DNA of 64,000 nt from GCA-002726655 sp046582185 (GTDB lineage: Bacteria; Pseudomonadota; Gammaproteobacteria; Pseudomonadales; Azotimanducaceae). Below the pieces are notes generated by a model. That model saw only the letters and a program-made list of their open reading frames with translations. It was not told the origin of the DNA and did no database searches. The translations under genes and the position numbers were made by a program. Below are positions 1-7,859 of this stretch, piece by piece (position 1 is the stretch's first letter; the number at the start of each line of letters is the position of its first letter). The stretch lies in assembly GCA_046582185.1 (NCBI GenBank), contig JAYGEX010000034.1:1-64000 (forward strand). Direction: 5' to 3'.

Positions 1-143
1 TCCAGGGGCGAAAACAAGATATGGGTGGTGCCGTTCCGAAATGGGTTCTTTAGCTCATATTGGATCCTACCGTCGGCTCTGGTTGTGAGTCGCTCCAGGC
101 AAATGGCAGGTCTGGTGACATATCGGCAAAGACGTTCTAAATT
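1..143 (-). mobile_element. IS91-family transposase, 3' fragment (partial at window edge)
   Basis: Read on the minus strand from about 143 down to 1, the frame gives NLERLCRYVTRPAI, then LERLTTRADGRIQYELK, then NPFRNGTTHILFSPL, without a stop. This is the C-terminal block of IS91/IS801/ISCR-type rolling-circle transposases, whose family pattern is LERLCRYxxRPAxxxxRL...DGxVxYxLKxPxRxGTTHxxFxPL. The fragment lacks the catalytic N-terminal part and continues beyond the window. Immediately upstream, in a different frame, lies the molybdenum hydroxylase large subunit. The join therefore marks an insertion or recombination boundary at roughly 140-155. It was found by reading the frame by eye; a profile search would settle the exact family. 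Confidence 0.75.
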
Positions 144-738
144 GCATGACAGGGGGTCTGATAACACACGCATACAAGGTCTCGGTCGTTATCTCATCTT
201 GAAGAAATGCAACTCCTCCACTCACCTTCTTGGTCAAATCCAAGCGTGTCGTTGTACCTCCAACAAGCTGGTATTGGCTCGGTGGTTTCACAGAAACTTC
301 GCCCGTAACAATTAAACCCTCAAAGTTGGCATTCAGATCCCAATAGCTGATTGACCGATTACTTCGTGAGTCTTTAACCAAACCCTCTTCAACCTTCAAG
401 TTAATGATATCGGCATCAAGAACAACGGAGGCCCGCTGTAACAGTAATAATCTAAGCTCGGCAGTGACCTGGCGCACCGCACCACCGCTGCCTTCAATTG
501 ACATACTGCCGACGGTCATCAGTTCGTTAGGTCCGCTATTGGTACTGCCTGTTAACACTTCAACTTGATCTAACCTTAAGTCTAATTCTTCGGCAGCTAT
601 CAGAGCGATCGCAGTGGTTATACCTTGCCCAAGCTCGACCTTTCCTGTGTGAACCCTAACCACCATGCCAACTTTGTCGAATTTGACCCAGTCCGATAAA
701 TTTGGATTTGTCACTAACGCTTGTGGAAGATCATTCAT
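144..738 (-). pseudogene. Xanthine dehydrogenase-family molybdopterin-binding subunit, truncated
   Basis: The N-terminal ~195 residues of a molybdenum hydroxylase large subunit (isoquinoline 1-oxidoreductase beta / nicotinate dehydrogenase B type) are visible: TVxVHTGKVELGQG-like motif (VRVHTGKVELGQGITTA, residues 28-44), EELDL, and GSMSIEGSGGAVR around residues 75-90. Full-length members exceed 700 residues and bind the Mo-cytosine dinucleotide cofactor in their C-terminal part. Here homology ends after YACVIRPP, where an IS91-type transposase tail begins in another frame; the reading frame then stops at 67-69. The gene lies just downstream of its [2Fe-2S] small-subunit partner, in the usual order. 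It cannot encode a working enzyme. Confidence 0.75.
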
Positions 739-798
739 CGCTCAAGGCCCTGGTTAGCCGAGATCACTTTGATCAATAAATTTCTCTTTGACCCTAAC

Positions 799-1268
799 CT
801 AACCATCATCGTTCGCAGCTTTTTGAATGGCTTTGATAATTCGGTTGTGTGCTCCACATCGACATAGGTGTCCAGACAGCGCTTGTTGAATCTCTTGTCT
901 ATCAGGGTTTAGATTTCTTTCCAAAAGGTGGCTTGCGGTCACGATAATACCGCTTAAACAGTAACCACATTGCCCGGCATTTTCCTCCAGGAAGGCGCGT
1001 TGAATAATATGTAACTCGCCATTTTTTTTGTCAGACCTTCTACCGTCCTTATATTAGCGTCACTGAGATCTCCGACCTTTATTGTGCATGCGTATTCAAG
1101 CTTGTCGTTTACGATAACCCGACAACTACCACACTGCTCCAGGCCACACCCATAACGCGTGCCGATTAAACCCATATGCCTTAATACGTATAACAGAGGT
1201 GAATGTTGATCCGCCTCCACAGTACTGACTACACCATTTATCGTTAACCGGTACTTCGCCATGATCAT
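799..1268 (-). pseudogene. (2Fe-2S)-binding small subunit of molybdenum hydroxylase, frameshifted
   Basis: Residues 1-82 (MIMAKYRLTINGVV..., with YGCGLEQCGSC and a following Cys in EYAC) form the plant-type ferredoxin domain of the aldehyde/isoquinoline oxidoreductase small subunit. At a run of eight A residues (T8 on the plus strand, 1022-1029) the annotated frame leaves the family sequence and stops at 954. In the other frame the protein continues as NGELHIIQRAF, ENAGQCGYCLSG, and LSGHLCRCGAHNRIIKAI, ending at 799-801. Those pieces carry the second [2Fe-2S] cluster motif (CxxC...CxC). A gain of two or loss of one A explains the break. Sequencing error in the homopolymer or programmed slippage cannot be excluded, but the partner subunit is also broken, which favours decay. 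Confidence 0.8.
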
Positions 1269-1527
1269 CCAACAAAGTCATCCAGCTACCAGTATGTCAC
1301 GATAAAGAAACCGGTATCGCAAAAATTAATTGAGTAGAGGTTAACCGTTATCATCACCTGACAACAAAGTCTTCAATCGCAACGAGTAAAATAACGATAA
1401 GAACGTTATTAGGATTGATGCGACACCATTTGAGTACTCATTAACTGATAGTTAGCAAATGTTGGCTGGTCACTGACCGTCAACACGCGTTACCATTCAC
1501 GCTCACTATCTACACCAAAGATCTGCT

Positions 1528-2025
1528 ATGTCTGCACAAGTCCATCCCCTCGGTTCTCCCATCGTTTGTCCGTCCGAGCGTGTTATCGAAGACTGGATTG
1601 ATTACAACGGTCATCTGAATATGGCGTATTACAACGTGATATTTGACCACGCCGTAGACTACCTCTATGACTTCCTGGGTATAGGTGCAGACTATGCCAA
1701 AAGCGGTGTCGGGTCTTGCTTCACAATGGAAAACCACGTGCACTACCTGAATGAACTGTCATTGCATGACGACGTGGAGGTACACATCCAGTTACTCGAC
1801 TTTGATGCCAAGCGTGTTCATTTTTTTGAGCAGCTCTATCACAAGAAAGAGGGTTACCTCGCTGCCACGTCCGAGCAACTGGGCATGCATGTGGACATGG
1901 TAACTCGCCGTTCAGCGCCATTTCCGGATACGGTCCTCGTTGAGCTCGAGAGACTACATCAGGCCCATCAATTAGTAGTGATACCGGATCAGGTTGGCCA
2001 CGTTATAGGAATCAAGAAAAAGTAA
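1528..2025 (+). CDS. Thioesterase family protein, betainyl-CoA thioesterase-like
   Basis: 165-residue single hotdog-fold (4HBT) protein. Residues 21-60 contain EDWIDYNGHLNMAYYNVIFD, the typical start of the fold with the DYNGHLN motif. LDFDAKRVHFFEQLYH and GYLAATSEQLGMHVD follow, a pattern typical of thioesterases associated with carnitine/betaine catabolism (betainyl-CoA thioesterase group). The reaction would be hydrolysis of a short quaternary-ammonium or similar acyl-CoA to free CoA in the cytosol. No carnitine dehydrogenase or other carnitine gene lies nearby, so the substrate is inferred from family resemblance only. The length is normal and the frame intact, unlike its neighbours on both sides. 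Confidence 0.7.
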   Translation: MSAQVHPLGSPIVCPSERVIEDWIDYNGHLNMAYYNVIFDHAVDYLYDFLGIGADYAKSGVGSCFTMENHVHYLNELSLHDDVEVHIQLLDFDAKRVHFFEQLYHKKEGYLAATSEQLGMHVDMVTRRSAPFPDTVLVELERLHQAHQLVVIPDQVGHVIGIKKK

Positions 2026-2103
2026 GCTGCTTTAACGTAGCAAGTGAATTGGTCTTGAGTCTTCTCGATACAAAGACGCCAATAAGAGAATAGGGGGGGT
2101 AAT

Positions 2104-2903
2104 ATGCTCGAGCTGCAACATTTCGATAAGGGTTCGTCTCAGACTGACATCGAATCCGCCTTCTTAAGGGATGGCGGATGTATTAACGACAACCTTATTT
2201 CAAATGAATTATGCGATGTATTAATGGCTGATTTCATGCCGCATATTGATGCGGCTCCCTGGAATAATGCCAGCGAAATTGATTCGAATTAGAAGGTGAA
2301 GGATTCTTCGGTGCGCAAACTAAACGCTTTCATGGTCTGCCTATAATGTCTGCAAGTTGTGCAGAGATCATCGCGAACCCAGTTCTAAATTCCCTGGCTA
2401 ACTCCTTACTGGGGCGGGGCAAACGCTGCCGATCCATTCTTGTCAGCACGATGGAGCTTATGGTGCTGGGTAACGGTCAGGCAGATCAAATGTTACATAG
2501 AGATTTCGATTCCTGGTATTACTTCAAGCGTTCCCGGGAATTCAATACCTTGTTTAGTGCAAATATCGCGATGTGTGATTTCAGCAGTACTAACGGTGCG
2601 ACAGTCGTTGTGCCTGGCAGTACCCTTTGGCCGGATGATAGGAAGGCTAGAGACGATGAAAAGTGCCTGGCAACCATGACAAAAGGCTCGGCGCTACTTT
2701 ACAGCGGTGACGTTCTCAACGGTGGTGGCAGCAATACTGAAGATGTTATGCGAACGGGATTTTATATCGGCTATATTCCAAGCTGGCTCCATGGCCTTGA
2801 AAACCATATGGTTTCCAATGGTCCCGGCGTTGTTGAACAGTTCGACGAAGATGTTCAGGCCTTGCTGGACAAAGTACCGGAAGGATTTACCGTTGTTCCA
2901 TAA
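2104..2903 (+). pseudogene. Phytanoyl-CoA dioxygenase (PhyH) family protein, single frameshift
   Basis: The first 58-60 codons (MLELQHFDKGSS... to NASEID) are followed by a stop at 2290-2292. The neighbouring frame continues without a break from 2286 as ELEGEGFFGAQTKRFHGLP and runs through 2903. The second part has QMLHRDFDSWYY, containing the HxD iron-binding pair, and GSALLYSGDVLNGGGSN, resembling the distal part of the metal site, where a His is normally expected but is not evident. Joined, the product would be about 265 residues, normal for Fe(II)/2-oxoglutarate PhyH oxygenases. A one-base loss or two-base gain near 2284 explains the break. The substrate is unknown. Confidence 0.65.
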
Positions 2904-2931
2904 TATCCAGGCCCTTTATGGAACTGGTAAC

Positions 2932-3552
2932 TTAAGGCGCGGCTTTCACCGCCCTTATAAATGAGTCTAGCGCGATTCCGGTAAGTGCCTTGCCATGGCC
3001 AGGATCATTTGCCACTGGGCGCTCGATTACCTTTGCTACCTCTATTTTGAAGTCCAACATCTCACGGGTCAGTTCTTCAACAGAGGGTAACAATGATAAA
3101 TCTTGAGGACCCCCGACGCCGTGCGCAACATTGCTAGGGTCATGGGCGATATAGATGAGGGTACCGGACGGTTTAATAGAGGCGAGCACATTGGGCAGCC
3201 AGGCAAGGCGTTCTGTTTTACTGGTATGTAGATAAAGTACGGCCACTAGATCATACGTTTCCTTTGTCAGCGCAAAATTGCAGACATCATCTGCAATCCA
3301 GTTGACCTTCACGCCACGCTTTTCTGCAATTTCTTTGGCTTTTTCAATGCCCACATCTGAAAAATCGATAGCCGTTGACTGCCATCCCTGCTCGGCGAGC
3401 CAGATCGCATTGCGTCCCTCACCGCAGGCTACATCCAGGGATCTGCCTGGGCTCAAATTCTTGACCTCGGCCGCGAAAAATTGGTTCGGGCCTGCCGACC
3501 AGACTAAGTCTTTCTTGGCGTATCGCTCATTCCACAAATTTCGCTTTGTCAT
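2932..3552 (-). CDS. Class I SAM-dependent methyltransferase
   Basis: 206 residues. Motif I of the Rossmann-like fold is LDVACGEGRNAIWLAEQGW (about residues 39-57), followed by the acidic loop TAIDFSDVGIEKAK and motif II-like WIADDVCNF. The arrangement resembles TehB/thiopurine-type small-molecule methyltransferases. The C-terminus has few diagnostic residues, so the acceptor cannot be named. It is convergent with the PhyH pseudogene, with a 28-bp gap, and lies 19 bp downstream of the patatin gene on the same strand, so the two may be co-transcribed. Confidence 0.75.
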   Translation of the reverse strand: MTKRNLWNERYAKKDLVWSAGPNQFFAAEVKNLSPGRSLDVACGEGRNAIWLAEQGWQSTAIDFSDVGIEKAKEIAEKRGVKVNWIADDVCNFALTKETYDLVAVLYLHTSKTERLAWLPNVLASIKPSGTLIYIAHDPSNVAHGVGGPQDLSLLPSVEELTREMLDFKIEVAKVIERPVANDPGHGKALTGIALDSFIRAVKAAP

Positions 3553-3571
3553 GAGGCAGGCTCTTGGATTA

Positions 3572-5086
3572 TTAGCTATGAGTCTTGTAGAGCTTAGTTA
3601 TGTTGTGCTGTCGGTGATGATCTAATATCTTCTCTAGAGTCCGGCCAATTTTGGAGCAGATTCGAATGTGTTCCAACTTCGGCCACGTTGATCGTTCGCC
3701 TTCCGTGACCAATTCGTTTATCTCGCTGGTCTTGAGCTGGCCCAGTAGTTTCTGTGGGTCAATAAAGTTGAAGTTTGGCACGATATTGACATCGCCTTTA
3801 TAGTCTTGTGCCACAACTGAATAAAACATGCTGAGTGCCTTACCAACATCCGGGATCTGTCTGAGGTATCGGCGGCTAAATCGTTCACTGCTCTTTAGCA
3901 TTTCGTGTGTGGTCAGGCGCATCAGGTTCTTTGCACCTTCTGGTAACGGGTTGTATTGATCTCCGGTGATCATAGCAAGTGCCAGTGGATTGGCCTGGCT
4001 AACGATGTAATGGTTTACATCATAAAGCCTTGCCAAACGCTTGGCGGGAAGATCGTCGGTTACAGCACCGTCAACCCAGCGGCGATTCGGCAGATATGGC
4101 TGAGCTTCACCGTAAACATTCTTCGCCATTAACATGACTGGTGGAAATACACCGGGTACGGCACAAGATGCCATGACCGCAGTTCGTATAAATACGTTTG
4201 GCGAAGTAACGGCGTTCATGAGTCTGGAAGTCTGGTGTTCTTCATAGGGGGCGATCGTGATGCTGATACTGCGCCCTGTTTTTTCGTAGGCTTCCTGAAA
4301 TGTCATGTCAGGAATGGCTGATTCAAGGAGCATCTTAAGTGAGGCTGAGTCGACCTGTTGGCGAATGAAGCTGGAGCGCCGCTGGTCTATTTCAGCCTGA
4401 AGGGGATCAGTCAGTCCATCATCCTTTAACAGGACCAGTAATTCTTCATCGGTATGTGTTCCAACTGCTGCCGCAAAGACAGATCCGGCGCTTGAACCGG
4501 AGATAACATTTGGTAACAGGTCGTGTTCAAGTAGTGTTCGAATGACGCCGCGATGGAAGTGGCCGAGCGAACCTGCGCCACTTAACATAAGTGCAGATCG
4601 ACCAAAGCAAAGGCTTGCCCGCTCAAAGAAGTCCAGCTTGTCTTCAGCGGTAATTTGCTTTGATTCAGGAACATTTGATATGTGAATGAGGGCGTCGACT
4701 ATTTCGTCAACATATTCCTCGATGAGCTCTTTTGTGCCAAATTTTGCTTTTTCATAGAGCGCGGACTTACCCATGCCACCCTGATTACCATGGATACCCT
4801 CATTCAGGGAAAACAACAGGCCTACGTCATCATTCTCTGCTCTTAAGTCGCGTAAGGCGTCGATACGAGATTTGATGTTCTCATAATCGTAGCTCTTCGA
4901 ACTTTCGGTAGTTTTCCATTTGTCTCTGCCAGTTACTGCATCGTGTTCATGTGCAGCATCGGTCCATTCCTGGTAGCTATCAGCCTGGCGCATTCTTCTC
5001 TCAAGACGCGACAATGTACCGGTATTGGACCCGAGGCTAGACCCGATATTTAGGATATCAAGCATGGTGAACTCCTGTCCGGACAC
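3572..5086 (-). CDS. Patatin-like phospholipase with DUF3336 domain
   Basis: 504 residues. The N-terminal ~160 residues (RMRQADSYQEWTDAAHEHD...) match the DUF3336 extension found in TGL/SDP1-type lipases and their bacterial relatives. The catalytic patatin domain follows: GAGSLGHFHRGVIRTL gives the oxyanion glycine-rich loop, ISGSSAGSVFAAAVG carries the GxSxG nucleophile (about S199), and WVDGAVTDDLP carries the catalytic Asp (about D339). The expected activity is hydrolysis of acyl esters in phospholipids or triacylglycerols by a Ser-Asp dyad. No signal peptide is evident, so a cytosolic or membrane-associated location is likely. Confidence 0.85.
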   Translation of the reverse strand: MSGQEFTMLDILNIGSSLGSNTGTLSRLERRMRQADSYQEWTDAAHEHDAVTGRDKWKTTESSKSYDYENIKSRIDALRDLRAENDDVGLLFSLNEGIHGNQGGMGKSALYEKAKFGTKELIEEYVDEIVDALIHISNVPESKQITAEDKLDFFERASLCFGRSALMLSGAGSLGHFHRGVIRTLLEHDLLPNVISGSSAGSVFAAAVGTHTDEELLVLLKDDGLTDPLQAEIDQRRSSFIRQQVDSASLKMLLESAIPDMTFQEAYEKTGRSISITIAPYEEHQTSRLMNAVTSPNVFIRTAVMASCAVPGVFPPVMLMAKNVYGEAQPYLPNRRWVDGAVTDDLPAKRLARLYDVNHYIVSQANPLALAMITGDQYNPLPEGAKNLMRLTTHEMLKSSERFSRRYLRQIPDVGKALSMFYSVVAQDYKGDVNIVPNFNFIDPQKLLGQLKTSEINELVTEGERSTWPKLEHIRICSKIGRTLEKILDHHRQHNITKLYKTHS

Positions 5087-5112
5087 TCTGGCCGGTTATT
5101 CTTATCAATTTA

Positions 5113-5387
5113 TGTTGCAGTGCATTATAAGTAAAATAACAGGGAATCCCAGCTTCTCCCTGGAAGATAACTCCGATGACTTTATATTCGATAACCAGAT
5201 GCTGCTTCAGGTAATAAGTCATGGCTTTGCCATCGGTGAAATTACCTGCCCCACACGTTATACGCAGGAGGCATCGTCTATTGGCGGCTTGAGTGCAGTT
5301 CGATACGGTTTAGGCGTATTGCTGGAGTCGGTACTTTTTCGTCTGGACAAAATGGGAATTGTGAAGACGCGATATCGCAAATCCTAG
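5113..5387 (+). pseudogene. Family 2 glycosyltransferase, C-terminal remnant
   Basis: The plus-strand frame reads SLEDNSDDFIFDNQMLLQVI, then GFAIGEITCPTRY, TQEASSI, and VRYGLGVLLESVLFRLDKMGI before a stop at 5387. This is the conserved C-terminal block of GT2 glycosyltransferases of the dolichol-phosphate-mannose-synthase-like group (NSDDFxFDNQMLxQ...IGEVxCPTRYxxEASSIxxxRSVxYGLGVL). The donor-binding N-terminal domain (about 200 residues) is absent; upstream sequence is the divergent patatin gene. This is a leftover 3' end rather than a gene. It fills most of the stretch between the patatin and metY genes; nothing else is seen at 5388-5496. Confidence 0.65.
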
Positions 5388-5496
5388 CGCCTTCAGAAAT
5401 CCCATCCAAAATGTGGCTTTGGCAGGCGAAGCGTGACATCCAGTGACCCAAGCAAATGTGCATCACCTTCTAACTTGTCTGTAATTGCGAGGCTGT

Positions 5497-6786
5497 TTAC
5501 TCGGCTTGAGAGATTGCCAATGCCTGGTCAATATCCCATAAGATGTCCTTGATACTCTCCAAGCCAACGGAAATGCGTATCATATCTGGCTCGACGCCTG
5601 CTGCAATCTGTTCTTCCTCGTTCAGCTGCCTATGGGTCGTTGATGCAGGGTGAATAATCAAAGTCTTGGCATCGCCAACATTGGCGAGATGACTCAGGAA
5701 CTGGGCAGCTTCGATAAATTTAACGCCTGCCTCTTGCCCACCTTTGATGCCGAAGGTCATTATCGCTCCAGCGCCCCTGGGCAGATATTTCTGGGACAAG
5801 TCATAATATTTGTTGTCAGCCAGCCCAGCGTATTTAACCCATGAAATTGCATCATGGCTTTGTAAATGTTCAGCGACAGCAACCGCGTTCTCGACATGCC
5901 GCTCCATTCTGATATGCAATGTCTCAAGTCCCTGGAGGAACAGGAACGAGTTGAAGGGGCTAAGTGTCGCGCCCAGGGTTCTGAGTGTTTCGAGCCTGCA
6001 CTTGGTGATAAAAGCGAAGTCGCCAAATGTCTCATAGAATCTGATGCCATGATATCCCTTTGACGGGCCTGTCATCTCCGGGAATTTACCGTTGTCCCAT
6101 GGGAACGTACCTGATTCGACGATAACGCCGCCGATGGATGTGCCGTGTCCACAGATAAATTTTGTGGCTGAATGCACAATGATATCCGCGCCATGCTCAA
6201 ATGGTTTGCATAGATAAGGCGTTGCAAAGGTATTATCTACCATCAGCGGAATACCAGCCTCGTGAGCGATGTCTGCCACCAACTGAATGTCAATAATATT
6301 GCTCGATGGATTGCCGATGGTTTCGATAAAGACGACCTTTGTCTTTTCGGTGATAGCCCTTCGGAAATTTTCAGGATCGTCCGGATCAACGAAGATCGTA
6401 TCGATACCCATGCGCCGGAAGTTGACATCGAACTGCGAATAGCTGCCGCCATAAAGCGTGCTTGCGGATACCATCTCATCGCCCTGCTGTAATATTGTCA
6501 GCAGCGCCGTCATTTGAGCGGCGAGTCCTGATGCGACTGCTAACGCCGCACGGCCACCTTCCAGTGATGCCATCCTTTCCTCGAACACAGAAGAAGTTGG
6601 ATTGGATAATCTACTGTAAATATTGCCGAAAGTCTGTGCGTTAAAGAGACTCGCGGCATGTTCTGTATCATCAAATACATAGGATGCTGTCTGATAGATA
6701 GGCGTTGCTCTGGAGCCGGTTGCCGGGTCGGGAATTTGCCCTGCATGCAGGCAGAGGGTTTCGAACCCGAATTCATGATCAGTCAT
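5497..6786 (-). CDS. metY: O-acetylhomoserine aminocarboxypropyltransferase (sulfhydrylase)
   Basis: 429 residues, the usual length for the long MetY-type members of the Cys/Met metabolism PLP enzymes (cystathionine gamma-synthase family). FETLCLHAG and TPIYQTASYVF open the protein. YSRLSNPTSSVFEERMASLEGG supplies phosphate-binding and active-site residues, and the PLP-binding lysine is in SATKFICGHG (about K209). The reaction is O-acetylhomoserine plus sulfide to homocysteine plus acetate, in direct-sulfhydrylation methionine synthesis. The YccU-like gene lies 71 bp upstream on the same strand and is probably co-transcribed. Confidence 0.9.
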   Translation of the reverse strand: MTDHEFGFETLCLHAGQIPDPATGSRATPIYQTASYVFDDTEHAASLFNAQTFGNIYSRLSNPTSSVFEERMASLEGGRAALAVASGLAAQMTALLTILQQGDEMVSASTLYGGSYSQFDVNFRRMGIDTIFVDPDDPENFRRAITEKTKVVFIETIGNPSSNIIDIQLVADIAHEAGIPLMVDNTFATPYLCKPFEHGADIIVHSATKFICGHGTSIGGVIVESGTFPWDNGKFPEMTGPSKGYHGIRFYETFGDFAFITKCRLETLRTLGATLSPFNSFLFLQGLETLHIRMERHVENAVAVAEHLQSHDAISWVKYAGLADNKYYDLSQKYLPRGAGAIMTFGIKGGQEAGVKFIEAAQFLSHLANVGDAKTLIIHPASTTHRQLNEEEQIAAGVEPDMIRISVGLESIKDILWDIDQALAISQAE

Positions 6787-6857
6787 AGATGTTTACTCAT
6801 TGCTGTCTGTTTCTTGTTGTCTTATTACCTTCTTGTCTATCAAAGGCATCAAATATA

Positions 6858-7322
6858 TCAGGGTAGTCGTCTGGGCCGCTTGGCCGAGATGATGCCTGTA
6901 TTCACGCCGGACCAGTTCAGGCCGCCGAATAATCGTGCGTACTCAATTTTCATGCATTTATCCATCACAACCTCCAGGCCTGCGTCCCTGGCCTGTGTTG
7001 CTGCTTCTTCATTGATGATGCCGAGCTGTAGCCATAAAACCTTCGCGCCCATATCGATTGCCGGTTGCACATATTGCGGTACGGCTTCGGTGCGCTGGAA
7101 CAGATCGACAATATCCACCTGCCTTGGAATTGAGGCGAGATCGGGGAAACATTGCTGCCCGAGAATTTCATCATAATTAGGGTTAACAGGAATAACATCG
7201 TAGCCCTTATCCAGTAGATATTTGGCAGCGAAGAAACTGGGTCGATGCCATTTTGCGGACAAGCCAACCATGGCGATAGTTTTAGATTCGTCCAGAATTC
7301 GGCGAATTGTTTGCTTGTCCAT
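6858..7322 (-). CDS. CoA-binding protein, YccU-like
   Basis: 154 residues with the CoA_binding_2 Rossmann domain: KTIAMVGLSAKWHRPSFFAAKYLLDKGYDVIPVNPN near the N-terminus, then VDIVDLFQRTEAV and VLWLQLGIINEEAA. DKCMKIEYARLFGG is the conserved C-terminal motif of the YccU group, which resembles the CoA-binding domain of succinyl-CoA synthetases but stands alone. A CoA-linked or regulatory role is inferred; no reaction is established from sequence. It is the promoter-proximal gene of a likely two-gene unit with metY. Confidence 0.8.
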   Translation of the reverse strand: MDKQTIRRILDESKTIAMVGLSAKWHRPSFFAAKYLLDKGYDVIPVNPNYDEILGQQCFPDLASIPRQVDIVDLFQRTEAVPQYVQPAIDMGAKVLWLQLGIINEEAATQARDAGLEVVMDKCMKIEYARLFGGLNWSGVNTGIISAKRPRRLP

Positions 7323-7483
7323 TTAGTGCTCACAGATAAAAGGTCGAGCTAATGATACATGCTCGGAAAGATGTGTCTAGTTGCTCCAGCCGGATCGCTG
7401 GATCTTCTTTGCCAGAGCGAGGTCGTTGTATTTGTTAACATGCCGCCGATCTCTTATTATTCCTGGGCAAAAAGGAGTCCTTC

Positions 7484-7726
7484 GGCGCATTCAATGGCGC
7501 CAGCGAACGGATTACGGTGCAGGCTCTAATTGATCTGATCGGGGAAACCACCAGGCCGATTACGCCCCGGAAAGTGGCTAATGGAAAGGCCTCAACAGAA
7601 TCAATCGACTCTTCCTCCTGTTTGGCAACTGATAAGGCAACTAGCCTCGGATTTAGCTTTCGAACAAGCCTCAAGGATGAGCTTACGGCTATTTGGGAGG
7701 CTCGAGCCCAGCCTACAGGGGCCTGA
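7484..7726 (+). pseudogene. NAD-dependent epimerase/dehydratase, C-terminal remnant
   Basis: The plus-strand frame reads FNGASERITVQALIDLIGE, later LATDKATSLGFSF, then SLKDELTAIWEARAQ and a stop at 7726. This fits the C-terminal substrate-binding part of extended short-chain sugar epimerases/dehydratases (NxGxxxRxTVxELIxxIxE ... D.xKAxxxLGFxPxxSLxExLxxxW). No Rossmann N-terminus (GxxGxxG) is present upstream, and the frame is closed a few codons before 7460. The remainder of 7323-7859 shows nothing recognisable. Together with the GT2 remnant at 5113-5387 on the same strand it suggests a lost glycan-type locus. Similarity was judged by eye, hence moderate confidence. Confidence 0.5.
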
Positions 7727-7859
7727 ATCATGGTCTCAGGGAATGAAAGCTATTCCCGCCGCCAACCATATAGAGCCGCACTTTTATAGAACGGTTCTTT
7801 AGACTAGCGTTTTCGGTAAAGTTTTCGGTTTATTCTGGTCAGCTAATGCGGGAGCGCTC

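Noticed and set aside
7435..7731. 98-codon minus-strand frame opposite the epimerase remnant
   Set aside because: The plus-strand reading shows family-like epimerase C-terminal sequence, so the minus-strand frame is its shadow.
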